From an uncultured bacterium (GTDB taxonomy: Bacteria > Verrucomicrobiota > Lentisphaeria > Victivallales > UBA1829): DNA of 64,000 nt. Of the stretch, positions 11,485-19,698 are shown piece after piece. The stretch covers positions 53,249 to 117,248 of the forward strand of contig CADCMR010000014.1 of NCBI GenBank assembly GCA_902802585.1, read 5' to 3'. The position numbers and the translations under genes are program-made. Numbering within the stretch: position 1 is the stretch's first letter; each line of letters opens with the position of its first letter. The notes beneath the pieces are model-generated. The model saw only the letters and a list, made by a program, of their open reading frames with translations. It was not told the DNA's origin and made no database searches.

Positions 11485-12642
11485 TTACTCTTTTTTCGAG
11501 TCCGTCTCCGAAGATTTCTTTTGGGCGAATGCCTTCGCGGCTTCCGCGAGAAGTTCGCGGATTTCGAGGTGCTGCGGACAGACTTCCTCGCACTTGCCGC
11601 ATCCGATGCACTCCACGGCGTCTTTCTTGCCCAGATTCGCGACAGCCCAGAAGATCTGCACCTTCGCGCTTTCCACGTTGCTGTACAGCGTCAGCAGGTT
11701 CCGTCCGTTGAACGTACCGGAGATGCCGATGTTCATCGGGCAGACCTTCGCGCAGTAGTCGCAGGACGTGCACGGGATCATCGGGACCTTGGCAAGCGCT
11801 TCCTGCGCCTTGAAGACCGTGGCTTTCTCCGCCTCGGTCAGCGCCTTGAACCCTTTCATCGACTTCAGGTTGTCGTCCATCTGCTCCGGCGTGCTCATCC
11901 CGGACAGCACCGTGATCACGCCCGGCAGGCTCGCGCCGAACCGGATCGCCCACGCGGCCGGGGAGACGTCGGGATTCGCGTCGCGGAAGATCTTCACGAC
12001 GGATTCCGGCGGCGTCGCCAGCATCCCTCCCTTCACGGGCTCCATGATGATGACGGGCACGTTGTGCTTGCGGCAGACCTCGTAGTTCAGGCGCGACTGG
12101 ATGAACTTGTGATCCCAGTCGGCGTAGTTGATCTGGAGCTGCACGAACTCCGTCTCCGGATGCTTCGTGAGGATGTCGTCGAGCTGGTCGGCGGTCGAGT
12201 GGAACGAAAATCCGACGTGCCGGATCCGACCGAGTTTCTTCTGTTCCAGCACGAAATCCCACAAGCCGAGCTGCTCGAACAGCTCGGTACGCGCATCGCC
12301 AAGGTTGTGGAGCAGGTAAAAATCAATATAGTCGGTCCCGAGGCGCTTCAGCGAAGTCTCGAACTGAGCGACCGCCGCCTCGCGCGTCTTGTTGTCGACC
12401 CAGGCGGCGTTCTTCGTCGCGAGCTGGAAACTCCCGCGCGGGTAACGTTCCACCAGCGCCTGGCGCGTGGCGTCCTCGCTGCCTTCGTAAATCCATGCCG
12501 TATCGAAATAGGTGAACCCCGCCGCCAGGAACTTGTCGACCATGGCTTTGGTTGTTTCAATGTCGATCGTTTCGCCTTTTTTCGGCAGACGCATCATGCC
12601 GAATCCGAGTTTCGGAATCTCTTCGCCGAGGTACTTTCCCAT
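11485..12642 (-). CDS. Aldo/keto reductase with C-terminal 2x[4Fe-4S] ferredoxin domain
   Basis: 385 aa. The N-terminal 280 residues are an AKR TIM barrel with the catalytic tetrad visible: Asp and Tyr in FDTAWIYEGSE, Lys in LATKNAAW and His in YLLHNL. The C-terminus has two cluster motifs, CTSCDYCAKVCP and CIGCGKCEEVCP. Such fusions are common in anaerobes, where the clusters may pass electrons to the barrel; the substrate is unknown. A good AGGAGA lies just before the ATG at 12642 and a promoter at 12700-12729. Confidence 0.94.
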   Translation of the reverse strand: MGKYLGEEIPKLGFGMMRLPKKGETIDIETTKAMVDKFLAAGFTYFDTAWIYEGSEDATRQALVERYPRGSFQLATKNAAWVDNKTREAAVAQFETSLKRLGTDYIDFYLLHNLGDARTELFEQLGLWDFVLEQKKLGRIRHVGFSFHSTADQLDDILTKHPETEFVQLQINYADWDHKFIQSRLNYEVCRKHNVPVIIMEPVKGGMLATPPESVVKIFRDANPDVSPAAWAIRFGASLPGVITVLSGMSTPEQMDDNLKSMKGFKALTEAEKATVFKAQEALAKVPMIPCTSCDYCAKVCPMNIGISGTFNGRNLLTLYSNVESAKVQIFWAVANLGKKDAVECIGCGKCEEVCPQHLEIRELLAEAAKAFAQKKSSETDSKKE

Positions 12643-12699
12643 GGGGGTTCTCCTGTGTTGCTGTGTGTAGGGGATTTGTTTCGGGATTTATCCGCCTAT

Positions 12700-12729
12700 A
12701 CCATAGCACGCCATTGCGCATTCTGTCAA
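12700..12729 (-). promoter_or_regulatory. Promoter of the aldo/keto reductase gene
   Basis: On the minus strand, TTGACA (12724-12729) and TATGGT (12700-12705) are 18 bases apart, about 60 bases before the start codon. Confidence 0.6.
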
Positions 12730-12954
12730 GCCTTATTCTAAAAAAAACGGAAAAAACGGTGAAAAAACGGTAGAGACGGAACTGCCAAAAGTCGGGTGCA
12801 AGCATTTTTTCAACAGATTTGTTCCCATTTTTGAGCGTGGAGTCTGTGGAAACTTCTGCGGTTTTTGGGGCTTTTTTGGCAGTGGCATCGGTAGAAAGGA
12901 AACCGTGAGGAGTATCGGTTCCGCCCCTTTTTCAGCATTTTTTCGCGGCGGAGC

Positions 12955-12983
12955 TTGATTTTTTACGGATTTCGGGGTATTGT
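12955..12983 (+). promoter_or_regulatory. Promoter of tRNA-Leu
   Basis: TTGATT (12955-12960) and TATTGT (12978-12983) with a 17-base spacer end 15 bases before the tRNA. Confidence 0.55.
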
Positions 12984-12998
12984 ATTAGATATTCCGTT

Positions 12999-13084
12999 GC
13001 CGGAGTGGCGAAATGGCAGACGCACTAGACTCAAAATCTGGCGCCAGCGATGGCATGAGGGTTCGAGTCCCTCCTCCGGCACCA
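12999..13084 (+). tRNA. tRNA-Leu (anticodon CAA)
   Basis: GCCGGAG at 12999 pairs with CTCCGGC ending at 13080, followed by discriminator A and an encoded CCA. The anticodon loop is CTCAAAA in the stem CTAGA/TCTGG, giving CAA. The long variable arm (about 13049-13060) fits class II tRNA-Leu. The 3' end borders a foreign-looking segment, so it is a likely integration site. Confidence 0.95.
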
Positions 13085-13204
13085 TTTTTATTTTAAATTT
13101 GAGCTCGGAATTTTGCGAAATGGGAGAAACAGGATTTAATCTTATGTGCCAAATCCTGTGCCAAGTTCCAGTTGTCAAGGATTGCTTGACTACTCAAAAG
13201 GGGC

Positions 13205-13258
13205 AGTTGGTGACAAATTGTAACCAACTGGACGGGGCAACCGGTTACAAAATGTAAC
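13205..13258. repeat. Two adjacent inverted repeats downstream of tRNA-Leu
   Basis: AGTTGGT (13205-13211) pairs with ACCAACT (13223-13229). GTTAC (13244-13248) pairs with GTAAC (13254-13258). Both cores contain an AAAT-rich loop and the sequence GTAAC, so they look like two half-related binding sites. An operator or recombinase arm site left by an element is possible; I saw no second copy of the tRNA 3' end. Confidence 0.5.
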
Positions 13259-13261
13259 GGG

Positions 13262-15598
13262 TTGAGGATCATTGACGCATACAAGCTGCGGACGCCGATG
13301 CTGGACGAGAACGGCGAGGCGATCTACAATCCGGACGGGACGCCGCTCTTCGACGATATGACGGACGCGCAGAAGGCCGAAGCCGCGGAAGAGTTTCTGG
13401 CATTCGCGGCAGAGACGTACGGCGTGCCGATTGACGAAATCTATGCGGACAACCGTGCGGAAATCGACAGATGGGGTCGCGAGCATGGACGCGACACGCA
13501 TGACTGGAACGAAAAGCGGCGCATGACGCGCGAATGGATGGCCGAGACGGGATTCAAACCGGAACGTCCCGGCTGGTGGAAGCAGCTGATCTCCCAGATT
13601 CGCGTGTGGCTGGCCGAGCATGGATTCGGGCATCTGCGGGAAGCGGACATCGAGACGATTATTCAAGATGCTTTCCGCGGCGCGAATAGGACGAATAGGA
13701 CCAATAGGACGAATGGGGAAGCGAGGTACAGCGCGGAAGAGGCGCTGAAGAATGCGTTCCTGAACGAGAAGGACGCTGACATCCGGCAGGCTTATCCACA
13801 GAAAACTAATGTGGAAGTTGACGCGGCGCTAAAGGATATTGCCGGGACTGATCTGGTAAACAGAGACAGCAACGACACGGCGCAGGTCAATGCGAATCAA
13901 GCGCGAAAGCTCGTATCTGCAAGCGCTGTAGAAAAAAGCATCAAAGATGGCACGTTTACCAGAAGACAGCATTTAACAGCGGTCGCGAATATTAAGGACC
14001 TGTACGAGAACGCCGTTCTGATCTGGGAAGGGAAAGATGAAAAGAACGAAGACCCGAATCTTGTTGTTCGGCGGTTCGTTGCTCCGATTGTTTTCGGTTC
14101 GGATATTGCCGGGGCGCTTCTAACAGAAAAGATGAGCCTAAATAAAAACAACAACGCCAAGCGGATATATTCCCTTGAGCTTGAAGCGTTGTTTAAGGCG
14201 GAAGAAGAAAACTTGGGAGGGCATGTGCGTCTAAACCTCCCGTCTCTATCCGGGATTGAACGCCTCACGCACGAGGGATTTCGCCCGGATGGATGGAATA
14301 AAATAGAACGCAAATACGAGAAAGTCAAGCGTTTTCTCGAAAAAAATCAAAAAAAATCTGACGGCGCGCGATTCAGCGTGTCGCCTGTCTGGACTGGAAG
14401 TGCGGCGGACTACGAGCAGCCGGATCTTCATTATGTCGGGACAGGCGAAGGCGCGCAGGTGTACGGTTGGGGGCTGTATGGGTCTTCCAGCAAAAATATC
14501 GGGCGGTGGTACGCGGAAAAAGATGCGGAGAGAAAAAGTTCCCATACTGTTACATTCCGCGGCAAAGATGTGACGCATGCCCTTGATTTTGCTGTGGTAG
14601 GGGATGAGCTTCAGGATGAAGGTCCGGACGGAAAATGGAAACGCCGTGCTCTCCGCCAAATTCGTGTTATTGCTGACGCGTTTCCCGACTATTCGCTCTC
14701 GGAAATCGTCGATCACGTCAAGGACCACATGATTTCTTTCGAAGACGGATTTACCTACGAAGATTGGGGGAAGGTTGTCGAAGAAGTTGCTAAAGACGTT
14801 GTGGTTAATACGAACAAGGCATCCAGAAATCTCTACAAGCAGACGTTCTGGCCTGGGAGGGAAGAAGATTTGCTGGATTGGGATGTTTCATTCGCGCCTG
14901 AACAAGCAAGGAAGATTCTGGATCAAATGGAGAAAGAAAAACTGTTTGATTCCATTCCGAAAGACGAGGAAACAGCGCAGGATGACGCTTTGGTGCAACG
15001 GCTTATTTATCTGCGCAGATTCCTCGGATATGCGGCAGAAGGACAAAGTAATATCTCCGGGCAAACTGTGTATGAAACTCTCGCGAAGATTTTCAAGTTT
15101 GAATATGCAGACGGCGATCCGAAGGCGGCGAGCGAATTCTTATACAGGGCTGGCATCGACGGTGTGACCTATATCGGGGATTCATCCGGCGTGCGGAACT
15201 ATGTCGCGTTCAGCGACAAGGATATCCGGGTGGATGAGCATATCCGGTTCAGTGTCGGCGGGGTGGACGAGAATCTGATCGTCGTTCACAACGTGAGCGA
15301 ACAGAAGCTGCGGGACGCCGAAACAAGCAGCGGGCTTTCCGGCTGCTTCTCCAACAACTTCACCGGCGATACGCTGGTGCTGGATCCGGGCGACCTAACC
15401 AAGGGCAGCGAATGGGCTGTGATCGCAAACGGCAGTGCGTCCACCTTCAGGGGCTTTGACGCTTTCTCTTCCGTTACGATCGGAGAGAACACCGTGACCG
15501 CACCCGCCTCCGGCGAAGGTCTTTCCGCTGTCTGGACATACGGCGATTACAAATTGTTTGTCCGGGACAACAGCATGATCCTTGCCAGACTTGCATAA
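13262..15598 (+). CDS. Chimeric phage-type polyvalent protein, 5'-truncated, with a surface-protein-like tail
   Basis: 778 aa if read from the TTG at 13262; the frame is open from 13214, there is no clear ribosome binding site, and the N-terminus looks cut. The first 150 residues resemble the tail of the peptidase-like part of large phage/plasmid polyvalent proteins. The middle (about residues 190-310) resembles the barnase/RelE-like nuclease domains of such proteins. Residues about 375-660 look like their ADP-ribosyltransferase-like domain (GTGEGAQVYGWGLY, AGIDGVTYIGDSSGVRNYVAF). After HNVSEQKLRDAETSSGL the sequence changes to a beta-rich tail (about residues 692-778) resembling the end of bacterial surface or autotransporter-like proteins. 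The gene is AT-richer than its neighbours. Domain names are by resemblance only. Confidence 0.6.
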   Translation: MRIIDAYKLRTPMLDENGEAIYNPDGTPLFDDMTDAQKAEAAEEFLAFAAETYGVPIDEIYADNRAEIDRWGREHGRDTHDWNEKRRMTREWMAETGFKPERPGWWKQLISQIRVWLAEHGFGHLREADIETIIQDAFRGANRTNRTNRTNGEARYSAEEALKNAFLNEKDADIRQAYPQKTNVEVDAALKDIAGTDLVNRDSNDTAQVNANQARKLVSASAVEKSIKDGTFTRRQHLTAVANIKDLYENAVLIWEGKDEKNEDPNLVVRRFVAPIVFGSDIAGALLTEKMSLNKNNNAKRIYSLELEALFKAEEENLGGHVRLNLPSLSGIERLTHEGFRPDGWNKIERKYEKVKRFLEKNQKKSDGARFSVSPVWTGSAADYEQPDLHYVGTGEGAQVYGWGLYGSSSKNIGRWYAEKDAERKSSHTVTFRGKDVTHALDFAVVGDELQDEGPDGKWKRRALRQIRVIADAFPDYSLSEIVDHVKDHMISFEDGFTYEDWGKVVEEVAKDVVVNTNKASRNLYKQTFWPGREEDLLDWDVSFAPEQARKILDQMEKEKLFDSIPKDEETAQDDALVQRLIYLRRFLGYAAEGQSNISGQTVYETLAKIFKFEYADGDPKAASEFLYRAGIDGVTYIGDSSGVRNYVAFSDKDIRVDEHIRFSVGGVDENLIVVHNVSEQKLRDAETSSGLSGCFSNNFTGDTLVLDPGDLTKGSEWAVIANGSASTFRGFDAFSSVTIGENTVTAPASGEGLSAVWTYGDYKLFVRDNSMILARLA
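13681..13719 (+). repeat. Short tandem repeat within the polyvalent gene
   Basis: A 9-base unit close to AATAGGACG is repeated about four times and encodes NRTNRTNRTNG. It lies in a linker between predicted domains. Confidence 0.7.
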
Positions 15599-15925
15599 CC
15601 ATAATACCAAACAAAACATGGATTTCCCGAATAGGAAAGAGTAAAAAAGAAAAAACGTTTACAAATCTCCCATCGTATTGGATATACCCCCGACAGTTGT
15701 GTCAGAGGGTACACAGGGGACCCGGGAAACAAATCAGGTCCTGGAGATCCCGATCCTGAATGGGGTTAACATGAAGGCTCCGGTTGGCGGCAGTCCTGCA
15801 TGACGGCGGAAGCCTCGTAATGCGGGCGGACGCCCCGGAGCAGGAAATCGCTTTCGCCGGGTTTTGTGAGTTGCTCTGTCTGAAGCCTGACGAAACGGAA
15901 TTGACCGTTTCCTGGTGTTTGACTT
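15599..15925. other. Non-coding, mosaic-looking segment
   Basis: About 330 bases between the chimeric gene and a minus-strand terminator. It begins AT-rich and becomes GC-richer after about 15760. No convincing gene, tRNA copy or transposon end was seen. It may be debris from past insertions. Confidence 0.4.
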
Positions 15926-15966
15926 AAAAAACAAACTGCCCCCGGAATCGGTTGGGCTCCGAGGGC
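15926..15966 (-). terminator. Rho-independent terminator on the minus strand
   Basis: Stem 15938-15945 with 15959-15966 (GCCCCCGG against CCGAGGGC, one mismatch). Read on the minus strand it is followed by a T-rich run. It lies just after the stop of the algJ-like remnant, so it probably ended that gene. Confidence 0.6.
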
Positions 15967-15976
15967 GGAAGATGAG

Positions 15977-16300
15977 TCATGTATGAAGGAGTATGAAACG
16001 TTGCTTTTTCGTTACGGGGACTACGCCCCAGCCGGAGATGGATTCGGTGAACTCTCGGGCGGAGAAGCACCAGATGACGACTTTCTTGTTCTTAATCCAC
16101 GCGGCGTCCTTGGCGGTCTTGCGATAGAGATTCGTGCGGACTACGGTCAATGCGGATCCCTTTACCCCAATGCGGTCGACGGGCATCCTCAGTTCGGATG
16201 CGAGATATTCAGCAAGACCGGCATTCTCCGCGAGCATATCGCCGCGTGAAAACGGCATATTTGCCGGTCCGGTTCGGAGGCTATCCCCAAATCCCGGCAT
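15977..16300 (-). pseudogene. 3' fragment resembling an AlgJ/AlgX-type SGNH O-acetyltransferase gene
   Basis: 107 codons remain, with an in-frame stop shortly upstream of the first Met (16300). The peptide GDMLAENAGLAEYLASELRMPVDR... followed by KKVVIWCFSAREFTE resembles the C-terminal part of alginate O-acetyltransferase AlgJ/AlgX-like SGNH proteins, which are normally several hundred residues long. A minus-strand terminator follows the stop. The 5' part is absent, replaced by the serC promoter region. Recognition is from memory of the family, hence moderate confidence; it could also be a short unrelated gene. Confidence 0.5.
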
Positions 16301-16357
16301 AGAGTTGCCGAAGCCCCGTTTTTTTCATGGTTTCTCATATCTTTTTCTGTTTTTTCC

Positions 16358-16386
16358 TTGAAGACAAGCCCAATTCATGGTATATT
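16358..16386 (+). promoter_or_regulatory. Promoter of the serC operon
   Basis: TTGAAG (16358-16363), 17-base spacer, TATATT (16381-16386), about 60 bases before serC. Confidence 0.65.
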
Positions 16387-16448
16387 ATATCTTACCATTT
16401 TTGGAAAACCATCAACCCACCTCAAAACCTCAACAGGAGCAGAGAACG

Positions 16449-17531
16449 ATGAAAGTTTTCAATTTCAACGCGGGTCCGGCGATGATCCCGCAGGCCGTCA
16501 TGGAAAGAGCACAGAAAGAGTTTTGCGACTACAAGGGCAGCGGATGCGGCATCATGGAGCACTCCCACCGCCACAAACTCTTCGACGAGATTCTTGAGCG
16601 TGCGATCTCCAATTTCAAGGAGATCATGGGTGTTCCGGACACGCACGCGGTCGTCTTCATCCAGGGCGGCGCGAGCATGCAGTTCGCAATGATCCCGATG
16701 AACCTGGCAGTCGCGGGCAAGCCCATGGAATTCGCCGACACCGGCACGTGGTCCAGCAAGGCGATCAAGGAAGCCAAGCTGTTCGGCGACGTGAAGGTCA
16801 TCGCCTCCAGCAAGGAAGAGAAATACACCCGCATCCCCGCGGTCGACGAGATGAAGATCGACGAGGACGCCGCGTTCTTCCACATCACCTCCAACAACAC
16901 CATCTACGGCACGCAGTACCAGGCGTTCCCGAACTGCCCCGCCAACGTCCCGATGCTCGCCGACATGTCCAGCGACATCATGTCCCGCAAGCTCGACGTC
17001 TCCAAGTTCGCCATGATCTACGGCGGCGCGCAGAAGAACCTCGGCCCCAGCGGCATGGCTGTCGTGATCATCCGCAAGGATCTCGCGGAACGCACCCCGG
17101 CGAACGTGCCGACCATGCTCCGCTACTCCACCTACATCGACCATAACTCCCTCTTCAACACCCCGCCGACCTTCGGCATCTACATCTTCGGTCTCATCAC
17201 CGAATGGGTGAAGGACATGGGCGGTCTCGAAGTCCTCGAAGGCGTCAACAACAAGAAGGCTGAGACCCTCTATGCCGCGATCGACGGCTCCGACGGCTAC
17301 TACCGTAACCCCGTCTGCCCGTGCAGCCGTTCCAAGATGAACGTTGTCTTCCGCCTCCCCTCCGAAGAACTCGAAGCGAAATTCCTCGACGAGGCGAAGG
17401 CGGCCGGCATGATCGGTCTGAAGGGCCATCGTTCCGTCGGCGGCATCCGCGCCAGCATCTACAACGCCATGCCGCTCGAAGGCGTCGAGAAACTTGTGTC
17501 CTTCATGCAGGACTTCAAGAAGAACAACTGA
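16449..17531 (+). CDS. serC: Phosphoserine aminotransferase
   Basis: 360 aa, the usual length. Start is the ATG at 16449 (MKVFNFNAGPAMIP), with AGGAGC about 8 bases upstream; an earlier in-frame ATG gives a non-homologous extension. PLP-binding Lys196 lies in YGGAQKNLGPSG, and DMSSDIMSR and HRSVGGIRASIYNA are typical. It transfers an amino group from glutamate to 3-phosphohydroxypyruvate, the second step of serine synthesis, and can also act in pyridoxine synthesis. serA and serB are not in the window. corA follows after 20 bases. Confidence 0.97.
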   Translation: MKVFNFNAGPAMIPQAVMERAQKEFCDYKGSGCGIMEHSHRHKLFDEILERAISNFKEIMGVPDTHAVVFIQGGASMQFAMIPMNLAVAGKPMEFADTGTWSSKAIKEAKLFGDVKVIASSKEEKYTRIPAVDEMKIDEDAAFFHITSNNTIYGTQYQAFPNCPANVPMLADMSSDIMSRKLDVSKFAMIYGGAQKNLGPSGMAVVIIRKDLAERTPANVPTMLRYSTYIDHNSLFNTPPTFGIYIFGLITEWVKDMGGLEVLEGVNNKKAETLYAAIDGSDGYYRNPVCPCSRSKMNVVFRLPSEELEAKFLDEAKAAGMIGLKGHRSVGGIRASIYNAMPLEGVEKLVSFMQDFKKNN

Positions 17532-17551
17532 TCTGACCGGAGGGCGTCGTC

Positions 17552-18490
17552 ATGCTCCACCGTTATTCAGTTTACGACGGCCGAATCGCCCACTCGGACG
17601 AAGGCACCATCCCCGTCGACGTGTATGTCATGCCCGACGGGGAGGAACGCGCCTACCTGACCGATGGACTGGGCATCGACCCGCACACGCTGGCGTCGTC
17701 CATCGACCCGGACGAAACGCCGCGTATCGAGTTTGAAGACGACTACATCGCCATCATCCTCAAGTATCCGAAGAACTACTCCGCTGACGACAACTTCCTC
17801 TTCCGCGTGAAATCCATGGGGATCTTCCTCTTCGCCGACCGCGTCGTGCTGGTCATCGACGAGGAGTTTCCCCAGCTTTTCACCGGCAAATTCGCCACGA
17901 AGGTCTACACGCGTCAGGACGTCCTGCTCCGCGTGCTCACGCAGACCATCCGCCACTTCGAGAGCCACCTGCGCGTGATCAACATGTGCAGCGACGAGAT
18001 CGAGACGAAGCTGACCGAATCGAACGACAGCAGCAACCTGCTCGACATGTTCACGCTCGAAAAAGGACTGGTCTACTACGTGAACGCCCTCAGCGGCAAC
18101 CGGCGCGCCTTCGAACGCATCCGCGCCGGCGCATACAAATTCCAGTTCACCGAGGAAAACATCGAACTCCTCGACGACCTCCAGATTGAAAACCGCCAGT
18201 TCCTTGACCAGGCGCAGGTGTACTCGCAGGTTCTGTCCGGACTCATGGACGCCCGCGCGAGCATCATCAACAACAACCTGAACGTGCTGATGAAGAACAT
18301 GAACGCCATCGTGATCGCGGTCGCCATCCCGACCTTCTTCACGGGCGTCTTCGGCATGAGCGAGTTCACCGATTTCTTCTGCGGCGAGAAGGGGAAATAC
18401 TGGTTCATCTCGTTCCCGATCTTCTTCATCCTCATGACCGGCATGGCGTTCTTCGTCTTCTGGCTGATCAAGAAATTCGAGAAACACTGA
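17552..18490 (+). CDS. corA: CorA-family divalent cation transporter with GMS instead of GMN
   Basis: 312 aa. A cytoplasmic alpha/beta domain and long stalk helix (about 1-245) lead to two C-terminal membrane helices (about 252-270 and 286-306) and a basic KKFEKH end, the CorA layout. CorA pentamers import Mg2+ or Co2+, and some relatives move Zn2+. The pore-entrance signature, normally YGMN, reads FGMSEF here, so the conserved Asn is Ser. GGAGGG lies before the ATG. It sits between serC and a zinc-ribbon gene. Substrate is uncertain because of the altered motif. Confidence 0.88.
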   Translation: MLHRYSVYDGRIAHSDEGTIPVDVYVMPDGEERAYLTDGLGIDPHTLASSIDPDETPRIEFEDDYIAIILKYPKNYSADDNFLFRVKSMGIFLFADRVVLVIDEEFPQLFTGKFATKVYTRQDVLLRVLTQTIRHFESHLRVINMCSDEIETKLTESNDSSNLLDMFTLEKGLVYYVNALSGNRRAFERIRAGAYKFQFTEENIELLDDLQIENRQFLDQAQVYSQVLSGLMDARASIINNNLNVLMKNMNAIVIAVAIPTFFTGVFGMSEFTDFFCGEKGKYWFISFPIFFILMTGMAFFVFWLIKKFEKH

Positions 18491-18498
18491 GCTGAATT

Positions 18499-18744
18499 AT
18501 GCCTATTTTCGAGTACGAATGCAAAAAGTGCGGCAAACAGTTCGAGGCGCTGCTTAAGTCCGCCTCGTCGCCCGCGCCCGAATGCCCCGAATGCGGCGCG
18601 ACGGGCGCAAAACGCCTGCTCTCCCGCTTCGCCGCCGCATCCAAGACGGAGTTCGGCTCCTGCAGGATGTCGAATGACTGCATGGCGGCGTCGCAGGGCG
18701 GTTGCGGATGCGGTTGCGGCTGTGGCGGACACCACCACCATTGA
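18499..18744 (+). CDS. FmdB-type zinc ribbon protein with Cys/Gly/His tail
   Basis: 81 aa. The N-terminus MPIFEYECKKCGKQFE and CPECG form the CxxC...CxxC zinc ribbon of the FmdB/putative regulatory protein family, whose function is not settled. After a linker with further Cys residues the protein ends in GGCGCGCGCGGHHHH, an unusually strong candidate metal-binding tail. It begins 8 bases after corA, in the same operon. Confidence 0.88.
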   Translation: MPIFEYECKKCGKQFEALLKSASSPAPECPECGATGAKRLLSRFAAASKTEFGSCRMSNDCMAASQGGCGCGCGCGGHHHH

Positions 18745-18780
18745 GCCGGGGGCGGCTCTGTTTATTGAAGAGGCGCACCC

Positions 18781-19662
18781 ATGGTCAAAGCCGAACTCAA
18801 ACCGCTTCTCGAACGCCTCGGCATCGTGCCGAGCAAGCGCCTCGGACAGAACTTTCTTGTGGACGACCAGTTCCGAGCGAAGATCCTGCACGAGGCCGAT
18901 CCGAAGCCCGGCGAGACCATCCTTGAGATCGGCCCCGGGCTCGGCGCAATCACGCGCGGCCTCGTGGCATCCGGCGCCGACGTCACTGCGATCGAGTTCG
19001 ACCGCAAGATCGCCGAATACCTCCGCACCGCCGTTGTCCCGCTCGGACTCCACCTCATCGAAGCCGACGCGTGCCGCGTCAAATACGCCGAACTTTTCCC
19101 CGGCGATTTCCGCGTCGTCTCCAACCTGCCCTACAGCGCCGGAACCATCGTCATAGCCAAATTGCTCGACCTCGAGACTCCCCCCGCCGACATGCTCCTC
19201 ATGCTCCAGAAAGAAGTCGCGGAGCGTTTCCTCGCGGGACCCGGCACCGCCGACTACTCCGCACTCACCGTACGCATTTCCGCCGTCTACGAAGGTCGCA
19301 TCGTCCGCATGGTCCCGCCCGAGGTCTTCTATCCGGAACCCACGGTCGATTCCGCCCTCTTCGCGCTCGTCCGCAAACCGGTCATTCCACCTCAGAACAT
19401 CCGCATCATCCTCTCCCGCCTCGCACGCACCTCGTTCGCGCACCGGCGCAAGAAGATGTTCAAGCAGGCTGCCGCGGTCTTCGGCGCGGACGTGATCGCC
19501 GCCGCCATGGCGGACGCCTCGGTCGATCCCGACATCCGCGCGGAACGCGTCACGGTGGACCAGTTCATCCGCATGGCGGAATACATCGCCGCACACGCTC
19601 AGAATCCGCCGGAAACGCCGCAGGATGTCGAAACAGACGCAGACGAGGACACGAAGGAATAA
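18781..19662 (+). CDS. rsmA: 16S rRNA (adenine-1518/1519-N6)-dimethyltransferase
   Basis: 293 aa KsgA/RsmA family. SAM site: KRLGQNFLVDD then ILEIGPGLGAITRGL. The catalytic NLPY motif starts at Asn115 (SNLPYSAG). The C-terminal helical domain includes RTSFAHRRKKMFKQ. It dimethylates two adjacent adenines in helix 45 of 16S rRNA late in 30S assembly. A roughly 20-residue acidic extension (ending in DADEDTKE) follows the core. Confidence 0.96.
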   Translation: MVKAELKPLLERLGIVPSKRLGQNFLVDDQFRAKILHEADPKPGETILEIGPGLGAITRGLVASGADVTAIEFDRKIAEYLRTAVVPLGLHLIEADACRVKYAELFPGDFRVVSNLPYSAGTIVIAKLLDLETPPADMLLMLQKEVAERFLAGPGTADYSALTVRISAVYEGRIVRMVPPEVFYPEPTVDSALFALVRKPVIPPQNIRIILSRLARTSFAHRRKKMFKQAAAVFGADVIAAAMADASVDPDIRAERVTVDQFIRMAEYIAAHAQNPPETPQDVETDADEDTKE

Positions 19663-19698
19663 ATCCGCCTCGAATCCACCTCAAACGCACCTTCGACC

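Larger units (their letters stand above)
12643..12998. other. Intergenic region between aldo/keto reductase and tRNA-Leu
   Basis: 356 bases, AT-rich with several A and T runs. It holds the divergent promoters of the reductase and of tRNA-Leu. I see no convincing gene; the short frames here are not protein-like. Confidence 0.6.

Noticed and set aside
15734..15934. 66-codon minus-strand frame in the non-coding island segment
   Set aside because: Short, no ribosome binding site, no recognisable sequence; it runs into the terminator region.
16358..16448. Riboswitch or attenuator ahead of serC
   Set aside because: The leader is only about 60 bases after the promoter, with no stable hairpin or known aptamer pattern.
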